A stretch of DNA of 64,000 bases from Halomonas sp. ALS9 (GCF_001651035.1 NZ_LXRG01000183.1:62001-126000), one strand, 5' to 3'. Counted from the stretch's first letter, positions 44,017 to 53,731 are shown. Translations and numbers: made by a program. Notes: generated by a model not told the origin, from the sequence alone.

Positions 44017-46341
44017 TTAGTGGGTCATCGTCTCCACGGCCCACCAGGAAGGGAGTAGCGCACATACATTAGCTTGTGCGAAACGATCATCCATTAATAC
44101 CACAACGCCTTCATCTTCTGGACTGCGAATCACTCGACCTGCGGCCTGAACGACTTTAATCATGCCAGGAATGCGGTAGGTGTAGTCATCCCCCTGACCA
44201 AATCGCGCGCTTAAACGTGCTTTAAGCGCTTCGTTGAAGTCGTTAAACGGCGGTAACCCCAGGGTGGCGATAAAGGCGCCGATTAGCCTGTCGCCGGGCA
44301 GATCGATACCCTCTGCGAAGGCACCGCCCAGCACCGCAAAGCCGATACTTTTTCCACCGGGGGTAAAACGCGCCAGAAACGCCTCGCGTTCGGCCTCCGG
44401 CATCCCGCGGGTTTGGCTGAACACGGGCACCTCCGGGTGCGCCTCGCGAAACCGCGCCAGCGCTGCCGCCAGGTAGGCAAAGCTACTGAAGAACGCCAGG
44501 TAGTGGCCTGGTCTGCGCTGATACTGCTGCGCCATGGTGGCGACAATTGGCTCAATGGAGGCGTCCCGATCACGAAAACGGGTGGAAATATCGCACCGTA
44601 TGCGCACCTCAAGCTGGCGGGCGGCAAATGGCGAAGCTACTTCGCGCCAAACGGTCTTTTCCGGCAAGCCGAGCAGATCCCGGTAGTAGTGGGCAGGTGT
44701 TAGCGTTGCCGAGAACAGCACCACCGAGTGAGCGGCGTTAAAACGCGGGGCCAGAAAATCAGCGGGTATCAGATTGCGGAGACCTAGCACCGCCCGCCCC
44801 CGCCCGTAGCGGGTAAGATCGCACAGCGAATGCTCGCCAAAGCGCTCAGCGAGGCGGCAGAACGCCAGCGCTTCGAACAGCAGTTCCTGGAGCTCTAGAC
44901 TGGCGTCTTCAGGGTGCTCACCCAGGTGATCGGTCACCGACGCCCCCACTTGCTGAGCGGCGGATACCAGCTTATCGGGCAGTGTCGTGAGCAGCCGATA
45001 GCCTGGCTTACCCGGCTCGCCTGCCTCATCCAGCCCCGCGTCTTTAAGCGACGTGTCATTAAAGAACGTCTCTTTAAACAGTGCCTGCCACTGGCGGGCT
45101 AAACGGTTCAAAGGCCGTGAAAGCGCTGGCGGCGCGCCACGGCGCACCCGGTTAAGGCGCTGCTGGTCGAGCTCGGCGCTGTACATGCCGCGGGCGCGCT
45201 CCACCAGGTTATGCGCCTCATCGACCAGTACGCCCGTTCGCCAGTCGTTGGCCTGAGCCAGGCCGTGCAGCAACGCGTGGCTGTCGAACCAGTGGTTAAC
45301 GTCGCCGACGACCACATCCGTCCAACGCGCCAGTTCCTGGCCCAGGTAATACGGGCACACGTCATGAGCCAGTGCCACTTCCCGCAGCGCCTCGCGATCC
45401 AGCCAGGCTTGTTCTACGGCCGCTTGCCGGGCGGCTGGCAGCCGGTCGTAAAAGCCTGCCGCCAACGGGCACGACTCGCCGTGGCAGGCGCGGTCGGGGT
45501 ATTCGCAGGCTTTATCCCGGGCCACCAGTTCCAGCACCCGCAGCGGCTGCGCCTCCTCGCCCGGGCTAGCGCGCAGGGTGGCAAGCGCATCCAGCGCCAA
45601 ACGGCGACCGGGGGTCTTCATGGTGAGAAAGGCGATACGGTCGAGTTGCTGGCGCGGCATGGCCGAGAGCATGGGGAACAGCGTCGCCACCGTTTTGCCA
45701 ATGCCCGTGGGCGCCTGAGCAAGCAGGCAGCGCCCGGTACTGGTGGCTTTATAGACGTCTTCAGCGAGCTCGCGTTGGCCAGGGCGAAACGTGCTGTAAG
45801 GAAAACGCAGCGTTTGCAGGCGGCTGTCTCGGCGCTGGCGATGGTCGGACTCCTGCTCCGCCCAGGCGAGAAAGCGTTGGCACTGGTCGATAAAAAACGC
45901 CTGCAACTCGGTAGCGGACGCCTCCTGACTAAGCAAGGTCTCCTTGCCACTGGCGATCTCCAGGTACACAAGCGTCAAGGTGATATGCTGCAGGCCGCGC
46001 TCGGCACACAGCAGCGCGCCGTAGACTTTCACCTGCGCCCAATGCAGCGCGCGCTGGTTTTCGGCCATGCGCTCCAGGCTGCCGCGGTGGGTTTTGACCT
46101 CTTCCAGGCGGTTGGCCGTAGGATCGAATCCATCGGCGCGCCCCGTCACCGTCAGCCCCTCAAAGGTGCCTGACAGCGGCAGTTCGGCTATATAGTCTGC
46201 CCCGCGGCGGCTGGCCACCAGCGTATGCCCTTGTATACCTTCCTGTGCGCTAGGCGCGGGGGTAAAGCGGTGATCGAGATCGCCTTCTCGGGCGGTAAAA
46301 TCGCACAGCGCCCGCACTGCCACGCGATAGGTCGCGCTCAT
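44017..46341 (-). CDS. ATP-dependent DNA helicase, XPD/DinG type with N-terminal nuclease-like domain
   Basis: A 774-residue helicase. Residues about 60-175 look like a RecB/Cas4 nuclease fold: GTFEGLTVTGRADGFDP, EEVKTH and QVKVYGALL. Walker A is QAPTGIGKT (about 210) and the DEAH box is VDEAHN (about 373). Four cysteines (C in ACEYPDRAC, ESCPL, HDVCPYY) between them should hold a 4Fe-4S cluster as in XPD. It overlaps the FAN1-like gene by 4 bp, so the pair forms a DNA-repair operon. Confidence 0.92.
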   Translation of the reverse strand: MSATYRVAVRALCDFTAREGDLDHRFTPAPSAQEGIQGHTLVASRRGADYIAELPLSGTFEGLTVTGRADGFDPTANRLEEVKTHRGSLERMAENQRALHWAQVKVYGALLCAERGLQHITLTLVYLEIASGKETLLSQEASATELQAFFIDQCQRFLAWAEQESDHRQRRDSRLQTLRFPYSTFRPGQRELAEDVYKATSTGRCLLAQAPTGIGKTVATLFPMLSAMPRQQLDRIAFLTMKTPGRRLALDALATLRASPGEEAQPLRVLELVARDKACEYPDRACHGESCPLAAGFYDRLPAARQAAVEQAWLDREALREVALAHDVCPYYLGQELARWTDVVVGDVNHWFDSHALLHGLAQANDWRTGVLVDEAHNLVERARGMYSAELDQQRLNRVRRGAPPALSRPLNRLARQWQALFKETFFNDTSLKDAGLDEAGEPGKPGYRLLTTLPDKLVSAAQQVGASVTDHLGEHPEDASLELQELLFEALAFCRLAERFGEHSLCDLTRYGRGRAVLGLRNLIPADFLAPRFNAAHSVVLFSATLTPAHYYRDLLGLPEKTVWREVASPFAARQLEVRIRCDISTRFRDRDASIEPIVATMAQQYQRRPGHYLAFFSSFAYLAAALARFREAHPEVPVFSQTRGMPEAEREAFLARFTPGGKSIGFAVLGGAFAEGIDLPGDRLIGAFIATLGLPPFNDFNEALKARLSARFGQGDDYTYRIPGMIKVVQAAGRVIRSPEDEGVVVLMDDRFAQANVCALLPSWWAVETMTH

Positions 46342-48029
46342 GGCGTTGGCTCGGCGCTATCCGCCCAGCGGACATAACATACCGCGACGGGGATCTCGTG
46401 ACGGTGAAAGAACGTTAGCCAGCGGCGCTGGTTATCCTGCAGCCGGTCACCGGGGCCTTTGACTTCGATCATCCGGTAGCGGGGCTCGCCTGCGGGTGCG
46501 TCAGGTATAAACTTAATTAAATCAGGTAGCCCTGTCCGGTTGGCCTTGAGATCGCCCAGCAGCCGCTCAAAACAGACCCGTAAATGTTCAGCTGGGATAC
46601 ACTCAAGCGCCAGCTCGACAAGCGCCTCATCGACAATGGGCCAGTGGACAAAGGGCGACGCCAAGCCGTATTTTTCCTGCCAAGTCGCCTGAATCACCTC
46701 GCGGTAGCTGCCGTCTTCCAGCCGCGCCAGGCACGCATCGAAGGCATCACGCCGCCGCGCCACGAAATCGTCGCGGTATAAATCCGCGGGGCCATTGTGA
46801 AAGGGGTGAAAGAAAGCACCGGGCAACGGCGCAAATACCGCGGGCCAGCAGAGCAGGCCAAACAGCCCGGTGATCAGGCTGTTTTCCACATAGTAGACCG
46901 GCGCGTGCGGCTCACTAAGGGCTTCCACCACAGCCCGCTCGACAAATTGCGGCCCCGGCAGGGTGAGATCCCAACGCTCATGGGCCGGCTCAATGTCGCT
47001 CGGCACAGCAGGCAGCTTAAGCCGCCGCCGCAGACGGGGCAGCATCCGCGCCAGCGCCTGGCGCTCGGTTTCGTTGGGGCTGCTCTCAAGGGCTTGGGTG
47101 GCCAGCTCAAACGCCGTTTGGTGCTCGCTCAACCGCTCTAGCACCCGCAGCTGGCGAATGCGCGCCTCACTACTACCCGCTTCGTCATAGAGCGTCAGCG
47201 CGAGCACTGATTCGCCACTACGCTCCGCCTCGCGGCCCAACTGCAGCAGCAACCGTGCGCGCCGCGTGGCCAGCCAGCGGTTATCCGACGGCGGCGGCAC
47301 TTCAGGGTGAAGATCGGCGGGAAGCTCGCCCTCATCGAGACGTTGGCGCAAATAATGGAGCGCCAGGTAAGTATCGACTTCCTGGCGCGTTTGAAAGGCG
47401 CGGGATTGCGGCGTAAAAGGCACCACCTCAAACCGCTGCAGGCCAAGCTCGGTCAGCACGAACTCCGCCCAATCCTGGCGCAAGTTGCCAAAGAACATTA
47501 GGCGCAGCCGGTCACAAATCTCCATTACCTTGAGGCAGACGATTTTATCGTTGCTGTCGGGCCACCATGTTTGCAGCGGTGAGACGCGTGTCAGTTGGCT
47601 CGCTAAGGTGTCGTAGAGTGCCGTTTTGGCACTCGACGCGCTAAGCCCAGCGGCACGTACCTCATCGGCTAAAATGTGGCGAAGTTCAGCCAGACGCAGC
47701 TGATTAAACAGCTCGCCAATCCCCAGCGCTGGCTGATCATCGACCCACTCCAGCGCTATCAATGGCGCCATCGCAGTCGCGCTGTCGCCAATCTCGGCAT
47801 AGCTGAGTTTGCTGAGCCGGAACAGCTCGCCTTTGCGCATCACCATGCGCACCAGCAGCGCCTGGGACGCGCGCGGCAAGTTGTCGAATTGATTCAGGAA
47901 GTCGCGCTCGCCTGCCGAAAGCAGATCAGCGTGGCGCTCCCCTATCCAATCCACAACGAAGCGGAAGTTCGTCAGGTAGTAGAAGGGATCATCAAGGGAG
48001 GCAGTAGGTGTCGCGAAAGCACTGTTCAT
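46338..48029 (-). CDS. VRR-NUC nuclease, bacterial FAN1-like
   Basis: A 563-residue protein built like bacterial FAN1. The N-terminal DNA-binding part (about 15-130) includes LTNFRFVVDWIGERHADLL and LVRMVMRKGELFRLSKL. A helical TPR-like middle follows. The C-terminal VRR-NUC domain has GLPDLIKF (P502-D503) and MIEVKGPGDRLQDNQ (E522-V-K524). FAN1 enzymes cut DNA flaps and unhook interstrand crosslinks. Coupled to the helicase by a 4-bp overlap; the helicase/FAN1 pair recurs in many proteobacteria. Confidence 0.92.
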   Translation of the reverse strand: MNSAFATPTASLDDPFYYLTNFRFVVDWIGERHADLLSAGERDFLNQFDNLPRASQALLVRMVMRKGELFRLSKLSYAEIGDSATAMAPLIALEWVDDQPALGIGELFNQLRLAELRHILADEVRAAGLSASSAKTALYDTLASQLTRVSPLQTWWPDSNDKIVCLKVMEICDRLRLMFFGNLRQDWAEFVLTELGLQRFEVVPFTPQSRAFQTRQEVDTYLALHYLRQRLDEGELPADLHPEVPPPSDNRWLATRRARLLLQLGREAERSGESVLALTLYDEAGSSEARIRQLRVLERLSEHQTAFELATQALESSPNETERQALARMLPRLRRRLKLPAVPSDIEPAHERWDLTLPGPQFVERAVVEALSEPHAPVYYVENSLITGLFGLLCWPAVFAPLPGAFFHPFHNGPADLYRDDFVARRRDAFDACLARLEDGSYREVIQATWQEKYGLASPFVHWPIVDEALVELALECIPAEHLRVCFERLLGDLKANRTGLPDLIKFIPDAPAGEPRYRMIEVKGPGDRLQDNQRRWLTFFHRHEIPVAVCYVRWADSAEPTP

Positions 48030-48099
48030 TTATCCATTGTAACAGTGCGACGCCATTGTGACAGTGCAGCAGTTTCGTCATCATGGCGTTGAGGCCCGC

Positions 48100-48435
48100 T
48101 TACCCCACCCGATGCTGCTTAAGCACGGTAAGGCTTCGCTCTTCTTCGTTTTGCGGCAGGGAGGGCGCTTGGCGGGTGCCGACCAGCACATACCACTCTG
48201 CCTCACTTAGATAGTTTTCGCACCAGCGGCCAAGGGCGGCGGCACTCTCTTCGCGGCTGGACTCACCGCAGCGATAGTCGTTAGCCAGGTGGAGGAGATC
48301 TTGACGGGCGGTACGCGCACGGGCATTGCCACCGTGCACTTTTACCAGCGGGCAGCGTCTATCGTAGGCGGCGTTGGTTAACGCATTAAGCCAACGTTCC
48401 AGTTCGTGCGCCTGAATTCCACCATACACTGCCAC
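48100..48435 (-). CDS. Hypothetical protein
   Basis: A 111-residue soluble protein with no family I recognise. Features: an N-terminal HELERWLNALTNAAYDRRCPLVKVHGG and a C-terminal EAEWYVLVGTRQAPSL. It lies upstream of the FAN1-helicase operon on the same strand (70 bp gap). Confidence 0.6.
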   Translation of the reverse strand: MAVYGGIQAHELERWLNALTNAAYDRRCPLVKVHGGNARARTARQDLLHLANDYRCGESSREESAAALGRWCENYLSEAEWYVLVGTRQAPSLPQNEEERSLTVLKQHRVG

Positions 48436-48537
48436 GCTTGAGCTCCCTGCCCCGTTGAAAGGGCAATAGCCTGCCCGAATTAGGGGCCGCTGTCACGGTT
48501 AACCTTTACCCTTGTGTCAATGCTGTTCAAGACCTTG

Positions 48538-49572
48538 TTAAAGGGTCTGTTCAAAACCTTGTAACACGTTGACTACATTGACACCTATTTCATCTACCGC
48601 ATAGCCCCCTTCCATCAGAAATACGCTGGGCAAGCCTGCTTGGGCCAAGCGTGCACCTAAAACGGTGAAATCTGCGCTGGTAAAGGTGAAGGCGCTGATC
48701 GGGTCATCCTCAAAGATATCGACCCCTAGCGATACAATCAGCAGCTCGCACTCGGCGGCTTTAATCTGCGCCAGCGCCTGTTCAAGTGTCGCCATCCACG
48801 TGGTCACGCTAGTGCCCGGCGGTAACGGGTAGTTGACGTTAAAGCCCTCGCCTCTGCCTTCGCCATTTTCATCAGCGTAGCCCAAATAGTAAGGAAAGGT
48901 GACCTCGGGGTCGCCGTGTAACGAAATGAACAGCACATCGTCACGCTGGTAGAAAATCTGCTGGGTGCCGTTGCCGTGGTGGAAATCGACGTCAAGAATC
49001 GCCACCCTGCGTTTGCCTGCATTCAGCGCTCGTTGGGCGGCAATGGCGGCGTTATTAAAAAAGCAGTAACCACCAAACTGATCAAAGGCGGCGTGGTGAC
49101 CTGGCGGTCGGCATAAACCAAAACTGGGCTCGCCAGTTTGTAGCGTATGTTCTACCGCGCCTAACGCCACATCTTTGCTCGCCATGGCGGCTTCAAAGGT
49201 ACCTTCTGAGATCGACGTTTCCGCCGCCAACGCGTAGTAGCCTAACTGTCCGCTGATAGAGCGCGGAATGCGGTCACTGCGCATGGTGCGCGCTGGCCAA
49301 ATATTGGGAATCGCCTCACCCTGATGCCCGGCCGCGCCCCATGCTTGCCAGCAGTTGGCTAGAAACGTCACGTAATCCTTATCGTGCACCGCCAACACCG
49401 GCGCTAGCCCATACACTTTGGGCGCACAAATATCGCCAAGCCCAGATTGGCGAAGGTGCTTAAGCACCAGATCAAGGCGTTCAGGGCACTCAAACGGGGT
49501 CACCAGCGCGCCGTCATGTAACTCGGTTCGCGCTTGGCGTAAACGGCTATCCTGTGAGTAAAAGGTCAGCAT
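48538..49572 (-). CDS. Histone deacetylase family protein
   Basis: A 344-residue zinc hydrolase of the HDAC/acetylpolyamine amidohydrolase class. The active-site features are RPPGHHAAFDQFGGYCFFNNAAIAA (about 157-181), ILDVDFHHGNGTQQIF (about 193-208) and SLGVDIFEDDP (about 282). Bacterial members deacetylate polyamines, acetoin-related or other small substrates. The partner is not known here. Confidence 0.92.
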   Translation of the reverse strand: MLTFYSQDSRLRQARTELHDGALVTPFECPERLDLVLKHLRQSGLGDICAPKVYGLAPVLAVHDKDYVTFLANCWQAWGAAGHQGEAIPNIWPARTMRSDRIPRSISGQLGYYALAAETSISEGTFEAAMASKDVALGAVEHTLQTGEPSFGLCRPPGHHAAFDQFGGYCFFNNAAIAAQRALNAGKRRVAILDVDFHHGNGTQQIFYQRDDVLFISLHGDPEVTFPYYLGYADENGEGRGEGFNVNYPLPPGTSVTTWMATLEQALAQIKAAECELLIVSLGVDIFEDDPISAFTFTSADFTVLGARLAQAGLPSVFLMEGGYAVDEIGVNVVNVLQGFEQTL

Positions 49573-49581
49573 TGCGGCTCC

Positions 49582-49881
49582 TTAATCGGCATCTAGCTGG
49601 ATAGGCCACTGTTTGGCCCAGCGACGTTTTTGGCTGGCGGTTTGTTGCTTTAACTGATATTCAGCCCGGCTTGCAGCGGCGCGATCTTCAAACGGTTCGG
49701 CGCCCAGCAGCGCGACAGGGGGATTTGCACGGGTATAACGCGCCCCTTTGCCTGTGCAGTGGGCTTGATAGCGCTTCGCCAGGTTATTGGTAATGCCCGT
49801 ATAGGTGCCGCGCTGGCACTCCAGTAAATAGAGATACCACTGAGGTTCGGTTTTCTGAGGCTGAAAGATGCCACTATTCAC
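49582..49881 (-). CDS. GIY-YIG nuclease family protein (YhbQ/UPF0213-like)
   Basis: A 99-residue single-domain protein. WYLYLLECQRGTYTGITNNLAKRYQAH gives the GIY-YIG fold with the catalytic Arg, and EFEDRAAASRAEYQLKQQT supplies the Glu (written here as PFEDRAAASRAEYQLK). Such small proteins resemble the UvrC and homing-enzyme catalytic domain; the biological substrate is unclear. It overlaps the YchJ-like gene by 8 bp. Confidence 0.88.
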   Translation of the reverse strand: MNSGIFQPQKTEPQWYLYLLECQRGTYTGITNNLAKRYQAHCTGKGARYTRANPPVALLGAEPFEDRAAASRAEYQLKQQTASQKRRWAKQWPIQLDAD

Positions 49882-50347
49882 CGCAACATACCTTTAATTT
49901 GCGCCCACTACCACATAAGCATGGGTCGTTTCGGCGTGGCTTCAGGCGGGTAAGCGTGGGGGTGCCATCGATATACCACCAGCGCTGTTGCTCTTTAACA
50001 AAGCGCGACACCTCGGCTAATACATGCCAGCCTTTTTGCGCTCGCCCTCGCCCATAAAAACAGGCGTTAAAATGTACATAACCGGTATTGTCGAGCGGCG
50101 GTTTTGCGCCAACAATGGATAGCGACTTCCACTCGGTTTCAGGATCAGGCGCGAGCTCTACCGGCCGAGTAGTGGGGTGCCATGTAGCTAACAGATAGTC
50201 ATTGAGCCCAAGCACAAAAGCCGCATAGCGCGAGCGCATCAAGGCCTCAGGCGTGGGGGCAGGCTCGCCGTGATGATAACGGCCACAGCACTTATCTAGC
50301 GTTAATTGGCTGCCACAGGGGCAACGTTGATCCATCGTGGGGGTCAT
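49874..50347 (-). CDS. YchJ family protein with two SEC-C motifs
   Basis: A 157-residue protein with zinc-binding SEC-C motifs at both ends: CPCGSQLTLDKCCGRYH (about 9-25) and NDPCLCGSGRKLKVCCGE at the C-terminus. A YchJ core (MRSRYAAFVLGLNDYLLATWH) lies between. Zinc binding is expected; the function is unknown. Start could be M1 or M5. Confidence 0.9.
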   Translation of the reverse strand: MTPTMDQRCPCGSQLTLDKCCGRYHHGEPAPTPEALMRSRYAAFVLGLNDYLLATWHPTTRPVELAPDPETEWKSLSIVGAKPPLDNTGYVHFNACFYGRGRAQKGWHVLAEVSRFVKEQQRWWYIDGTPTLTRLKPRRNDPCLCGSGRKLKVCCGE

Positions 50348-50532
50348 AAAGAAGCTCGTTAACTACATCACCTATAGCCTAACCGATACATCCTATGCAC
50401 GTCGCCCGGCATATATCACTATTGTTTCGATATTTTTACTGAGTTAGGTATATAGTGGTCGAGCAACATATTCAGACGATGGGGTACAAATCACGATTGA
50501 TCATTCTTTCCAAAATTTCTGGAGGTTCTCCT

Positions 50533-50844
50533 ATGAAGGTCTTTAAACCGGAATGGCAGTGCACGTTTAGCGTAAACGAAGGCGCGGAAGAATCAGCAAC
50601 TTGGAAAGAGAAAATCGCGTGGCGACTCAGGGGAGTTGCGGATCGGCTGGAAGGTGGCGGGCGCACGGTGAAAATCGATTACCGAGTGACGCCAGCGGTC
50701 AGCCAACATGAAGTCGACACTTGCTTAGGCAAGGGCTTCGAAGTAACTCAGCGTCTGCTGACGCAATTAGCCCAACAGCAGGCGTGCGAAGATGTGATGC
50801 GCCATGCCAAAGCTGAGCTGTTTGAAGAACATCCTCAGCACTGA
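50533..50844 (+). CDS. Hypothetical protein
   Basis: A 103-residue soluble protein (MKVFKPEWQCTFSVNEG..., WKEKIAWRLRGVADRLEGG). I do not recognise the family. The ATG at 50533 is chosen because GGAGG lies seven bases upstream; the frame is open to 50455. Followed by a strong terminator, so it is a single-gene unit. Confidence 0.75.
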   Translation: MKVFKPEWQCTFSVNEGAEESATWKEKIAWRLRGVADRLEGGGRTVKIDYRVTPAVSQHEVDTCLGKGFEVTQRLLTQLAQQQACEDVMRHAKAELFEEHPQH

Positions 50845-50899
50845 AATAGCATTAAAATCAGCATGGTATAAAAGCAGTATGCAAGCGCTTTGAAAACAG

Positions 50900-50933
50900 T
50901 CCCACTCCTTAATAAAGGGGTGGGATTTTTTTT
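50900..50933 (+). terminator. Rho-independent terminator
   Basis: An 11-bp stem TCCCACTCCTT/AAGGGGTGGGA around AATA with eight T after it, between a plus-strand hypothetical gene and the convergent argE. Confidence 0.93.
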
Positions 50934-50948
50934 GAGCGGGCACTGGGT

Positions 50949-52115
50949 TTATTCAATAGACCGTTCCAGCGCTTTGCCCATCTTAGCTAGAAACGCCTCA
51001 CACGCTTCAAGCTGCTCAATATCGATATACTCATCGGGCTGATGCGCCTGGGCAATGCTGCCAGGGCCGAGAATGATGGTTTGCAGGCCTTGGCCCTGGA
51101 ACTGCCCCGCCTCCGTGGCGTAAGCCACCGCGTGGTTGCAGCAGGCGGTAGGCAAGTGATCTTTAGCCAGGCGAAGCACATGGTCATTATCACGGTCGGC
51201 CAGCCCCGGTACCGTTACATTAAGCGGCTCGGTGGTGATTTCCACCTGCTTGCCCTTGGCCTGTAGCTCAGCGCTTAGCTGGGCACAATAGGTCTCAAAC
51301 CGCGCATAAATCTCGTCAAAAGTATCGGTCGGCAGATGGCGGATCTCCCACTCGAACTGGCACTCCCTGGCCATAATATTGATCGCCGTACCGCCTTTGA
51401 TTTTACCGACGTGCAGGCTGGTGTGGGGCACATTAAACGCCTCATCGACTCGACCTTCTTCCACCAACGCCGCCATGGTGTCTTCAATAAAGGTGACCAA
51501 GCGCGCGGCGACATGAATGGCCGAAGTGCCCTGGTTGACCTGGCTGCTGTGCGCCTCTCGGCCTATCACCGTGGTACGCAGATTGGTGGCGCCCTTTTGC
51601 GCAACCACCGGCTGCATGCTGGTCGGCTCACCGACAATCACGTGGGCGGTGGTGGAATAGTGCTCGTAAAAGCGCTTAATGAGACTTGGCGCCCCCACAC
51701 AGCCGATCTCTTCATCGTAAGAGAAGCCAAGATAAATAGGCTGCTGCAAAGGCGCCTCAACCCACTTGGGTACCATGGCCAGCACGCAGGCGATAAACCC
51801 TTTCATATCACAGGTACCACGCCCATAAAGTCGCCCATCGCCGCCATTGCGCAGAGCGAAGGGATCACTCGACCACGGCTGCCCCGCCACCGGCACCACA
51901 TCGGTATGCCCGGAAAGCATCACACCGCCCGGCGCCGCTGGGCCAATTCTTGCGATCAGGTTGGCTTTGGTACCGCAGGGGCTCATCACCCGCTCGGCGC
52001 TAACGCCGTACTCGGCCAAATAGCCTTCCACATACTCAATCAGCGCCAAATTGGATTCGCTGGAAGTGGTATCAAATGACACCAGCTTCGCCAGCAACGT
52101 GGTCACGTCAGTCAT
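50949..52115 (-). CDS. argE: Acetylornithine deacetylase
   Basis: A 388-residue M20 metallopeptidase-fold enzyme that removes acetate from N-acetylornithine in arginine synthesis. Metal-site motifs are SGHTDVVPV (about 68), YGRGTCDMKGF (about 96), YDEEIGC (about 132) and the late HQPDEYI (about 356). Dimer-domain features such as REAHSS are present. The ArgE reading over other M20 enzymes rests on overall motif style. Confidence 0.9.
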   Translation of the reverse strand: MTDVTTLLAKLVSFDTTSSESNLALIEYVEGYLAEYGVSAERVMSPCGTKANLIARIGPAAPGGVMLSGHTDVVPVAGQPWSSDPFALRNGGDGRLYGRGTCDMKGFIACVLAMVPKWVEAPLQQPIYLGFSYDEEIGCVGAPSLIKRFYEHYSTTAHVIVGEPTSMQPVVAQKGATNLRTTVIGREAHSSQVNQGTSAIHVAARLVTFIEDTMAALVEEGRVDEAFNVPHTSLHVGKIKGGTAINIMARECQFEWEIRHLPTDTFDEIYARFETYCAQLSAELQAKGKQVEITTEPLNVTVPGLADRDNDHVLRLAKDHLPTACCNHAVAYATEAGQFQGQGLQTIILGPGSIAQAHQPDEYIDIEQLEACEAFLAKMGKALERSIE

Positions 52116-52220
52116 GCTGTTCTCGTTCGTTGGATTCTTTGTATTACCCTACCTTATATCACCCTATCACCGCCCTCTGTCTTTTCCTATTCAGCAGACC
52201 TGCTGGCAGCGTAATGTTGA

Positions 52221-52260
52221 CTGTCACGGCAGGTTCATCGTGCATTCACTAAAACGTCAT
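52221..52260 (+). promoter_or_regulatory. PhoB-box array (four units) upstream of ugpB
   Basis: Four 7-base units spaced exactly 11 bp apart: CTGTCAC (52221), GGTTCAT (52232), CATTCAC (52243), ACGTCAT (52254), with four-base spacers. This is the layout of two consecutive Pho boxes, about 100 bp before the ugpB start, matching the known control of ugp by PhoB. Confidence 0.7.
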
Positions 52261-52363
52261 CTACACTTCTTACTGTTCAGTGCATCCAAAAATCTTAACA
52301 AACGCATTGTCGCGAGCTTATGAGCTACTCAGCTGATTAAGCTCAATCCCACAAGGAGCTGTT

Positions 52364-53689
52364 ATGTCTCGTTTTACACTACACGCGCTAGCCGTAGGGG
52401 TGGCGACGGCCAGCCTAAGCCTGTCTGCTCAGGCAGCAACGGAGATTAACTGGTGGCACGCCATGGGCGGCCAGCTAGGCGAAATTCTCGAAGAGATGAC
52501 CCAGGACTTTAACGCGTCCCAGGATGATTACCACGTTACCCCCAGCTATCGCGGCACCTATACCGAAACGATGACGGGCGCGATCGCCGCCTTCCGTGCC
52601 AATGAGCAGCCGCATATCCTGCAGGTATTTGAGGTCGGCACAGGCACCATGATGAACGCCAAAGGCGCCATCTACCCAGTGTACGAGCTGATGGAAGAGC
52701 ACGGCCGCGCTTTCGATAACGACGCCTTCCTGCCCGCCGTTGTCGGTTACTACACCGACACCAGCGGCAATATGCTGTCGTTCCCGTTCAACTCCTCTAC
52801 GCCGATTATGTACTACAACCGGGACATGTTTGAGGAAGCGGGACTGGATCCCGAGCAGCCCCCACAAACCTGGGAAGAAGTGGCCGATTTTTCACGTCAA
52901 ATCGTCGACTCTGGTGCAGCCAGCTGTGGTTTTACCACCTCCTGGCCTAGCTGGGTGATGCTGGAAAACTTCTCCGCTTGGCATAACGTGCCGCTAGGTA
53001 CGTTGGAAAACGGTTTTGGCGGCATGGAAACCGAGCTGACCTTTAACAATGAGCTGGTCGCTCGCCATTGGGACAACCTCCACGACTGGCAGGAAGAAGG
53101 TGTCTTTAAATGGGGCGGCCCTGGTTCTGGCCCCGACTCAGAGCCGATGTTCTACTCCCAAAACTGCGCAATTTTCTTCGGCTCTTCTGCTTCACGTGCG
53201 GACGTCGCCGCCAATTCAGAATTTGAAGTCGGCTTTGGCATGCAGCCCTACTACGATGACGTAGAAGGCGCACCACAAAACTCGATTATCGGCGGCGCCA
53301 CCCTGTGGGCGCTGCAGGGCCATAGCGACGATGAGTATGAGGCCGTTGCGGCGTTCTTTGAGTACCTCTCCCAGCCAGAAGTACAGGCACAGTGGCATCA
53401 GCAAACCGGCTACTTGCCCATCACCCAAGCCGCTTGGGATTTGAGCAAAGAGCAGGGCTACTACGAAGAGAACCCCGGTGCGGATATTTCGCTTAAGCAG
53501 ATGACGCTTAACGAGCCAACCGAGAACTCCAAAGGCCTACGCTTTGGTAACTTCGTGCAGATTCGCGACATCATCTCCGAAGAGATGGAAGCCGTGATGA
53601 CCGGTGGCAAATCGGGTCAGGAAGCAGCTGATGACGCGGTGGCACGCGGCAATGATCTGCTGCGCGATTTCCAATCCGCCAACCAGTAA
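52364..53689 (+). CDS. ugpB: sn-glycerol-3-phosphate ABC transporter binding protein UgpB
   Basis: A 441-residue periplasmic protein with a signal peptide ending SLSAQA. UgpB landmarks are TEINWWHAMGGQLGEILEEM, FRANEQPHILQVFEVGTGTMM and FNSSTPIMYYNRDMFEEAGLDP. It binds glycerol-3-phosphate and glycerophosphodiesters. AAGGAG precedes the ATG. It heads the ugpBAEC operon with a PhoB-box array. Confidence 0.95.
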   Translation: MSRFTLHALAVGVATASLSLSAQAATEINWWHAMGGQLGEILEEMTQDFNASQDDYHVTPSYRGTYTETMTGAIAAFRANEQPHILQVFEVGTGTMMNAKGAIYPVYELMEEHGRAFDNDAFLPAVVGYYTDTSGNMLSFPFNSSTPIMYYNRDMFEEAGLDPEQPPQTWEEVADFSRQIVDSGAASCGFTTSWPSWVMLENFSAWHNVPLGTLENGFGGMETELTFNNELVARHWDNLHDWQEEGVFKWGGPGSGPDSEPMFYSQNCAIFFGSSASRADVAANSEFEVGFGMQPYYDDVEGAPQNSIIGGATLWALQGHSDDEYEAVAAFFEYLSQPEVQAQWHQQTGYLPITQAAWDLSKEQGYYEENPGADISLKQMTLNEPTENSKGLRFGNFVQIRDIISEEMEAVMTGGKSGQEAADDAVARGNDLLRDFQSANQ

Positions 53690-53703
53690 ATAAGCACTCA
53701 CTT

Positions 53704-53731
53704 CGCCGCTTACCCCATTGGGTAGGCGGCG
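53704..53731 (+). other. Intercistronic hairpin between ugpB and ugpA
   Basis: A 12-bp stem CGCCGCTTACCC/GGGTAGGCGGCG around CATT with no immediate long T run. Hairpins here commonly protect the abundant binding-protein mRNA and reduce downstream expression. Confidence 0.75.
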
